Below, one piece after another: positions 60,001-64,000 of a DNA stretch of 64,000 nucleotides. The position numbers were made by a program, and so were the translations under genes. Position 1 is the first letter of the stretch, and the number at the start of each line of letters is the position of its first letter. The stretch is taken from contig OX637353.1 of NCBI GenBank assembly GCA_951799405.1, positions 2,914,001 to 2,978,000 on the forward strand. The letters are read 5' to 3'. Source of the stretch: Agapetus fuscipes (Eukaryota; Arthropoda; Insecta; Trichoptera; Glossosomatidae). The notes beneath the pieces are model-generated. The model saw only the letters and a list, made by a program, of their open reading frames with translations, was not told the origin of the DNA and searched no databases.

Positions 60001-60451
60001 GGCTGAAGCGAAGTGTTCTATTTTTTATTATAGAAGTCTTAGCAAAGCATTTTTAACCTGGGTTTATAAGAAGTTTTCTTTTTCTAATAAACATTTAGGA
60101 CAGTTACAGTTTATGACGTCAGTTAGGAACAATTAGAGTCCACATCCTAACAAAATGAAGGATTGCATTTTAGCACACATTTCCCAGCTGCTGCAAGATC
60201 AAAAATCAAACGCTTAGCAATGAAATGTTTTCAGTGTAAGATGGAAATACTCACTTGACAAATAAAATAAGTTTGACATTGTTCACTTTGTTTTTCCCTG
60301 CCGAAGAAAAGCCTATTTTAAAGAACAAAAAAATTCAAAGCTTCAATATGTAGGTGTATTACAGAACAAGACAAATTGCAAATGGAATTAACAGCATACC
60401 TTGTGCAATAATTCCTATAAATAAAATGGAAAAAATGTTAAATCGTTTCAT
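51000..60451 (-). CDS. Secreted neutral (pancreatic-type) triacylglycerol lipase, seven exons
   Basis: Joining exons 60451-60400, 60312-60255, 59909-59660, 57376-57228, 56829-56641, 51545-51402 and 51084-51000 gives 927 bases with phases matching at every junction (1, 2, 0, 2, 2, 2), or 308 residues plus stop. Insect neutral lipases usually have about 300-340. Residues 1-17 are a signal peptide (MKRFNIFSILFIGIIAQ). VMLFIHGYKES supplies the oxyanion-hole segment. The nucleophile elbow is VAFSLG with Ser148, where most of the family has GHSLG. Asp175 lies in ITGLD, followed by FVDAIHTDA and PNGG. The His is His234 in HRRSW. The chain ends in GNYYLTTNEKFPFG, the usual lipase C-terminus. Family members hydrolyse acylglycerols or phospholipids outside the cell, often in the gut. 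The weak point is the exon 5/6 junction: the donor GTCTGG is poor and the model lacks the Cys-Ser usually before the His, so a small exon may be missing. Confidence 0.8.
51085..51401 (-). other. Lipase intron 6
   Basis: 317 bases separate lipase exons 6 and 7. The ORF read-through from exon 6 continues to 51308 but is intronic. Confidence 0.7.
51402..51545 (-). CDS. Lipase exon 6: catalytic histidine
   Basis: The acceptor TTTATACAG opens T-CAT-CGC-AGA, giving HRRSWMYFAESV, then EKFPAVHC and KGQCG, and ends in MGFGVSQ. This is the usual lipase stretch after the catalytic His. The donor CAAAT|GTTTGT leaves phase 2. The exon lies 5.1 kb from exon 5 because of retrotransposon insertions in the intron. 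Confidence 0.8.
52340..53576 (-). mobile_element. CR1/L2-like LINE, 5'-truncated, with (TA)n end
   Basis: SAAFNTVSHEILINRL, SGVPQGSVLGSVLF and HSYADDWQIY (catalytic Asp pair), then WMKQNGLILNASKTELMW, VMLDRNLTMEEQV, SRIDYCSTLYIG, LNAAARLIFG and MEWNRLPSGV give the full order of CR1/L2 RT and its C-terminal region. One in-frame TGA interrupts at about 53060, between VRLL and VMLD. The frame ends at 52443 and the 3' end is (TA)n at 52341-52362. It abuts the poly(A) of the Jockey-like element. It is the source family of 781-1435. Confidence 0.85.
53577..55762 (-). mobile_element. Jockey-like LINE, frameshifted, poly(A)-tailed
   Basis: Two overlapping frames (55778-54840 and 54864-53854) form one RT with a frameshift near 54860. 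Motifs include KKFWTFIKGIR, ENYRPISILSIFGKLFE, DFSKAFDRVNH, SGVPQGSHLGPLLF and LQYADDTKIF (the catalytic Asp pair), then a C-terminal region ending in LREVNEALTVET. About 240 bases of 3' sequence lead to a poly(A) tract (poly-T on the plus strand, 53577-53613). The endonuclease is missing. The poly(A) tail and motif style fit the Jockey group. Confidence 0.8.
56044..56295 (+). mobile_element. RTE-tail repeat, stand-alone, in lipase intron 5
   Basis: It is complete from CCTTGACTTATAAG to AACTAAGATTATAG. It lies just beyond the 5' end of the minus-strand RTE copy and in the opposite direction. Confidence 0.85.
56418..56640 (-). other. Open continuation of lipase exon 5, coding status unclear
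   Basis: The exon 5 frame stays open to TAA at 56418 through ESGLIFATIDVELVKPG and CCHPLPHVGLFKYIQ. The region is GC-richer than intron DNA, and Cys-Cys-His recalls the Cys-Ser-His that usually precedes the lipase lid end, but the rest does not look like lipase. It may be a truncated alternative terminal exon or an old repeat. Confidence 0.35.
56641..56829 (-). CDS. Lipase exon 5: catalytic aspartate; 3' limit uncertain
   Basis: The acceptor is CCTAAG, and the first base completes an Arg codon. ITGLD carries the Asp, followed by DDAVFVDAIHTDAARLG, GHADFWPNGG and QPGCP. I end the exon at GGA|GTCTGG because only this donor gives the phase the next exon needs. The frame stays open to 56418, so donors at 56603 (CTG|GTGAAA, phase 0) or 56593 (CTG|GTAATT, phase 1) are possible if another small exon exists. 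Confidence 0.8.
57228..57376 (-). CDS. Lipase exon 4: nucleophile serine
   Basis: The acceptor TTACAACAG opens VGNATGHSLLKILDSGLPSR, followed by LHIVAFSLGCYIA, the nucleophile elbow with the catalytic Ser. The donor CCCAG|GTAATT is good and leaves phase 2. The first Gly of GXSXG is Ala here and the second residue is Phe rather than His. Confidence 0.85.
57813..57828 (+). other. Histone-mRNA-like 3' stem-loop 1
   Basis: GGTCCT-TCTT-AGGACC has a six-base-pair stem and four-base loop with U at loop positions 1 and 3, preceded by ACACAAA and followed by ACGTTT. This matches the replication-dependent histone stem-loop pattern. No histone coding sequence adjoins. Confidence 0.35.
57881..57896 (+). 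other. Histone-mRNA-like 3' stem-loop 2
   Basis: GGTCCT-TGTT-AGGGCC has one G-U pair and the same ACACAAA leader. It lies 68 bases after the first in a tandemly duplicated segment (CTGCTCACAA...). Confidence 0.3.
58363..58606. mobile_element. Non-autonomous hAT element 1
   Basis: The ends CAGCGTTTTTCAACCTGTGG and CATGAAAAAGGTTGAAAAACACTG are inverted over about 15 bases, followed by hAT-typical GGTTGCGACCCC. The duplication TTCTAGAG flanks it (58355-58362 and 58607-58614). It has no coding content. Confidence 0.88.
58615..59547. mobile_element. Non-autonomous hAT element 2
   Basis: CAGGGGTCTCCAAACTA at the left and TAGTTTGGAGACCCTG at the right are inverted, with AAGGGCC/GGCCCGCGGGCC subterminal sequence. 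TTCTAGAG lies on both sides (58607-58614 and 59548-59555). The interior holds a separate inverted-repeat element (58694-58945) and AT-rich filler. Confidence 0.88.
58694..58945. mobile_element. Inverted-repeat MITE nested in hAT element 2
   Basis: CAATCGGGGCTATTCTTAGA and GAGCCCACGCTTTGACAAA at the left are mirrored as TTTGTCAAAGCGTGGGCTC and TCTAAGAATAGCCCCGATTG at the right, about 50 paired bases. I could not read a target duplication. Confidence 0.7.
59660..59909 (-). CDS. Lipase exon 3: oxyanion-hole segment
   Basis: This 250-base exon encodes KSLDNFTKFPLQYS..., then VMLFIHGYKES, the conserved segment before the nucleophile, and VIKEYL, LLLDWGNMADGSY and AASNTLI, the usual helix and strand that follow. 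The donor GATT|GTCTGT is weak, but joining here gives NTLI-VGNATG with no frame break, as in relatives. Confidence 0.82.
60255..60312 (-). CDS. Lipase exon 2
   Basis: The acceptor TTTAAAATAG precedes 58 bases that complete a Gly codon and read FSSAGKNKVNNVKLILFV. The donor AA|GTGAGT is a good match. It ends in phase 2, which fits exon 3. The segment corresponds to the first strand of the lipase fold. Confidence 0.65.
60400..60451 (-). CDS. Lipase exon 1: start codon and signal peptide
   Basis: ATG at 60451-60449 opens 17 codons with one Lys-Arg pair and a run of Ile, Leu and Phe, a typical secretory signal. The donor GTATGC follows CAAG, and the exon ends in phase 1. The context before the ATG is A-rich (GAAGTT). 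Confidence 0.75.
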
Positions 60452-60476
60452 AACTTCTATTTATGTAGGTAAGTGT

Positions 60477-60483
60477 TTTTATA
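60477..60483 (-). promoter_or_regulatory. Possible TATA box upstream of the lipase
   Basis: TATAAAA lies 26 bases before the lipase ATG. At normal spacing the transcript would start almost at the ATG, so either the leader is extremely short or this is chance. Confidence 0.25.
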
Positions 60484-61145
60484 ACGAGTAGATCAAAGCT
60501 AAAAAAACATGTTGGTCGTGCACTCTACTCAACTACTAAAAAAGTACTTTGAATGACCTGAAAACAATGAGATCTCTTGTCAAATATTATATTGAAAATA
60601 TGTAGGAGGCGTATTCAAAAAATAGTACCATTCATAAAACTAGACTCATCTGGAGATGCAGGCACGCTATTGAAGGATTTTTCCAATGAACCTTTTAGGA
60701 AAAAAATATAATAAAAATTATCTACTATCTTTGAAATACACTCAGTTTGATTTTAAATTTCTGCAAAGTTTAATGCATTTTTTACCCACTGTTGCAAACT
60801 TTTGTCTACATATAGAATGGTCCTCATCCAAACAAAAAAAAAATGCATTATAATTTTTTAGATATGCCTCATATTTTAATTGTCTAATTTCATTGTCCTG
60901 CTTTGCTGTAATAATAACAACCATGCAGATGGGATGAGATTACAGGGTATGTATTTAGGTAAATTATTCTGTGCGTGGAATTAAAAATGCATTACATTGG
61001 ATTCATCTCTTTATTTACCATATTAACATACAGTGTAATATAGTAAAAGTACATAAATACACAGAATAATGTAACTCTTGTATTATTTCAACGTAAATTA
61101 TAAATTCAATGAAGATTAAAACACCTTTGTATATTTTGTTGTATG
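60484..61145. other. Region upstream of the lipase
   Basis: I see no gene. Any promoter beyond the weak TATA would lie here. Confidence 0.3.
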
Positions 61146-61149
61146 TTAC

Positions 61150-61445
61150 ATTGGCTCCTCAGCTTTGTTTGACAGTCCATAAAGCGGTACATGAGAGAAC
61201 GCTAGAATACCTTGCCGAGCTCATCCGCCTACCACTTTCAGCAATGACAAGTTATTCTGCCTTAAGCAGATAATGGAGCCGACCAATAGTGTATGAGCCA
61301 GTTAGGGAAATTAACATAGAATTTGCTTTTGCAGGAGCTGCTCCACAGGTTTGGAATTGCTTACTCATAAATCTTGTGACAGGATAGATCGATGGTAAGA
61401 TTAAGGAGGCATTGAAGATGCATCTTGATACAACACCATAGTTCC
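61150..61445 (+). pseudogene. Decayed LINE pol C-terminal fragment
   Basis: The frame reads HKAVHERTLEYLAELIRLPL, a stop, then FAFAGAAPQVWNCL and GKIKEALKMHL. AFxxAAPxxWNxL...FKxxLKxHL is the standard ending of CR1/L2-type RT proteins. Two stops make it non-functional. Confidence 0.6.
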
Positions 61446-64000
61446 CAACACCATGGAGTAGAATAATGATCACTATCATATGAGAAGCCGTTGTAAATAT
61501 ATCTGGGTTCGCTCAACAGAATAATCAAGTTTTATTAATTTAAAAACTATTAATCTTGTCAAGTAAAACGCAGGATTTTCTTTACTTAGAAGTGAAGTTA
61601 GTTTATTTTGAATAACAATTATCTATTCAAGGATATAAACTAAGACTAAATATTTTTATTTTGTCGCTAAATTTTAGATTGTTTACAAATGAACAGTACC
61701 TTATATAAAATTAGAAACTCTATACCAGTGGAAGAAAATACAAATAAACATCAAGATACTTTATAAAAGGTACAAAACAACATCTCAAGGTAGAAGGAAA
61801 ATAAAAGCAAACATTAGGAAGTGATTTGGAGAATTTACTTATACAGAGAGTAGTTCTATTACCGATGTATGTCCGCATATTTGTTAGGGCGCAATTATAG
61901 TAACCGTGGATACAAAACCCCACTATTTTGAGGAATTGAAAACTTAAGATGAAAAAAAATGTATTCAATTTGTCACGTTTTTTGTCTCTTTTCAACTCAC
62001 ATGTAAATAAATTCACTGTTTGAGCTGAGAATGAGAAATTTGGTTTTGTTTTCACACACTCTCTAGTATACTTTAAATCTAAGGGAAATATTTTATGTAA
62101 GTAAATTATATTTTTACAGAGGTGGGCGTCATCTAAAAGATAAAAAATGGTAGATAATCTAACAATCTCTTATAAAGATGGTTTCCCTTCAAGCATTTTA
62201 AATCATTTGCTATGTTTTTTCAGAAAACTTTCTCAAGTAAAAAATTGATTAGCAGGGTCTTCTACATCATCTTTTCCCTTAAATATCTCCATGATGCAGA
62301 CCCTTGGTGAAACGGCTGCTCTCCCAGATGAGTAACAGATGATAGATTATCTTTAGATGATTCCACGACGATCAGGACATCTCATCTTCAGATGATAAAG
62401 CATTCTTCACACCCACCTCTGCTTTTATACAACTGTATGCAAAGATACATATTTTTTTATTAAATTTATTGAGTAATACACATTTTTACTTAGATAACAA
62501 ATGACTTTTTTAATTCTATATAATCAAAAGCCATGTCTGCAATGCATAGGAGGAAATTCCTTTATGTATTTAACAGTGTTTGCAAATAATACATTTTTGA
62601 CATCTTAACACCGAGTCGAAAATAAAATTTGAAATATCATAACAGACACATATGTAGGTATTATAATTATTATTAATCATACAACTATTATTCTTATATC
62701 ATATTGTTTTATTCTCCTCATTTATTATATATTGTGAGCTAGGCGATAATTTACACAAATTACAGCAACGTATGGACACTCACCCAAAGAGAAAGATTTA
62801 TAATTTAATGAACAACATCTAGAGAGTATTCTCAAAGTTTTCAACATATACAAATATGATGCTTTATTATAAATTATAAATTTGAGCGTGGATAACAACC
62901 ATTTTTGATACAAATGATACTGCCATCTATTGAAAAATAGGGAAAGCTTAAATGTGCACAGTTTCTACAATTGTATGCCCTACAAAATTACATAGCTACT
63001 TAATTCACTGTTAACACAAATTCATTAAATTGTGAGTTGATGCAAGGGAAACTAAACGATTACATTTTACATTTCTGACTTTTACTTACATACTTTTAGA
63101 CAAATGACAGTATTGTTCATACAAAATGATTGGTATTCACATTAATTAACTTTTTTTCTAAAACTTTTTCCAATCTTAGCACGGGGTGAGTAAATTATCT
63201 TTTTTTAAGTTCCCGAATTCTTTTTATTTACTTATTTATTGATTCTTGAAACTTTAAGAATGTTTTAATAGGTACATACATTTATAGAGAACAATGAAAA
63301 TTCAAGACACAATAGTGAGTGATCAATATTGTACAGAATATAAGAATTTATCATTTTAATATTATTGTTAAATTTTAAATATTTTATTCAATATGGGTTA
63401 ACATTAACAGTACACTTTTGTATGAACTGTGTATTTAGACAGTTAGCTTTTATTCAAAACAAGCAAAACAAGTTAATGTATTTTTGATAACAATCACCAT
63501 TTAGTATGAGTTTATAAATGAAATGCAAATAATTTTGTCTTCAAGAAACATTCCCAAAGTTACTTTTTACATCAATGACTAATTAAAAATGTTTGGACAA
63601 AAATAAATCACAAATAAAAGTAAAGCAATCTATGGTCAATCACTTAACACCGAACCACACCAAACTGTCAAACTTTCTATCTATCATCCAAAATATGAAA
63701 ATACACTAGGAAGTGGTATTCTGAAGTGTTTTCTTTATATTTTTTTTAATATCTAGAAATTTCAACAAGTCTATGAGTGTTTTGGAAATTTAGAATGGAT
63801 AAATGTACATAAATTATAAAACAGAACAAATACATTTTATTATTAGAGAATAAAACAGAGGGAAGATTGCGAGTCTATGGTTTTAGGCGGCCCACACAAA
63901 TTAATTAGTCAATGATGAATGATAATAAAAGGAGAACATGTCAACATAACCTCATTCAGTGCATATTTTAAGTTTTTATGGTTTTATTTTTACAATACTT
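61446..64000. other. AT-rich intergenic or intronic end of window
   Basis: I see no coding exon, RNA gene or bounded element. Repeated GATGATNNATTATC/AGATGAT motifs around 62130-62400 may be an old MITE. Confidence 0.35.

Overview
The window is AT-rich eukaryotic nuclear DNA with intron-split genes and many transposable elements. It is almost certainly from an insect and probably a moth or butterfly. The reasons are the frequent GTAGGTA/TACCTAC motif, the piggyBac, mariner and hAT cargo, an insect beta-type octopamine receptor and an insect neutral-lipase gene. Order-level placement is inference. Almost all long open frames here are remnants of mobile elements or chance frames inside repeats.

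Host genes. (1) Plus strand: the last two coding exons of a beta-adrenergic-like octopamine receptor (8819-8903 and 22318-22404), separated by a 13.4-kb repeat-filled intron; its earlier exons lie before base 1. (2) Plus strand: a coding-like terminal exon at 43152-43550 that I cannot assign. Its phase would let it be an alternative last exon of the receptor, and its frame is crossed by two UGA codons. (3) Minus strand: a secreted neutral lipase assembled from seven exons (60451 down to 51000; 927 coding bases, 308 residues), with signal peptide, oxyanion-hole segment, Ser, Asp and His exons and a C-terminal exon. One 5.1-kb intron has been filled by nested retrotransposons.

Mobile elements. 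The dominant repeat is a ~250-bp module that forms the 3' end of an RTE-like LINE. About 25 copies or pieces lie in 64 kb, and most stand alone and begin at the same base, so they behave like a SINE sharing the LINE tail. The longest LINE copy is at 39330-41180. DNA elements with recognisable ends are: a piggyBac-like element (15503-17061, TTAA duplications), a small hAT (17684-17950), a hAT-like pair (4414 and 27346), a mariner (33534-35149) with a tail repeat inserted in it, a Harbinger-like multi-hairpin element (38296-38582), an unclassified TIR element (43626-45276), a candidate THAP-type element (46590-49761), and two abutting hATs sharing one target duplication (58363-59547). A Jockey-like and a CR1/L2-like LINE sit inside an RTE copy inside the lipase intron. 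The first 8.8 kb and last 2.5 kb hold intronic or intergenic AT-rich DNA with LINE and tRNA-like SINE pieces.

There is no operon, CRISPR array or prokaryotic feature, and I saw no complete tRNA, rRNA or snRNA gene. All splice sites and element boundaries were read by eye and need transcript or alignment support.
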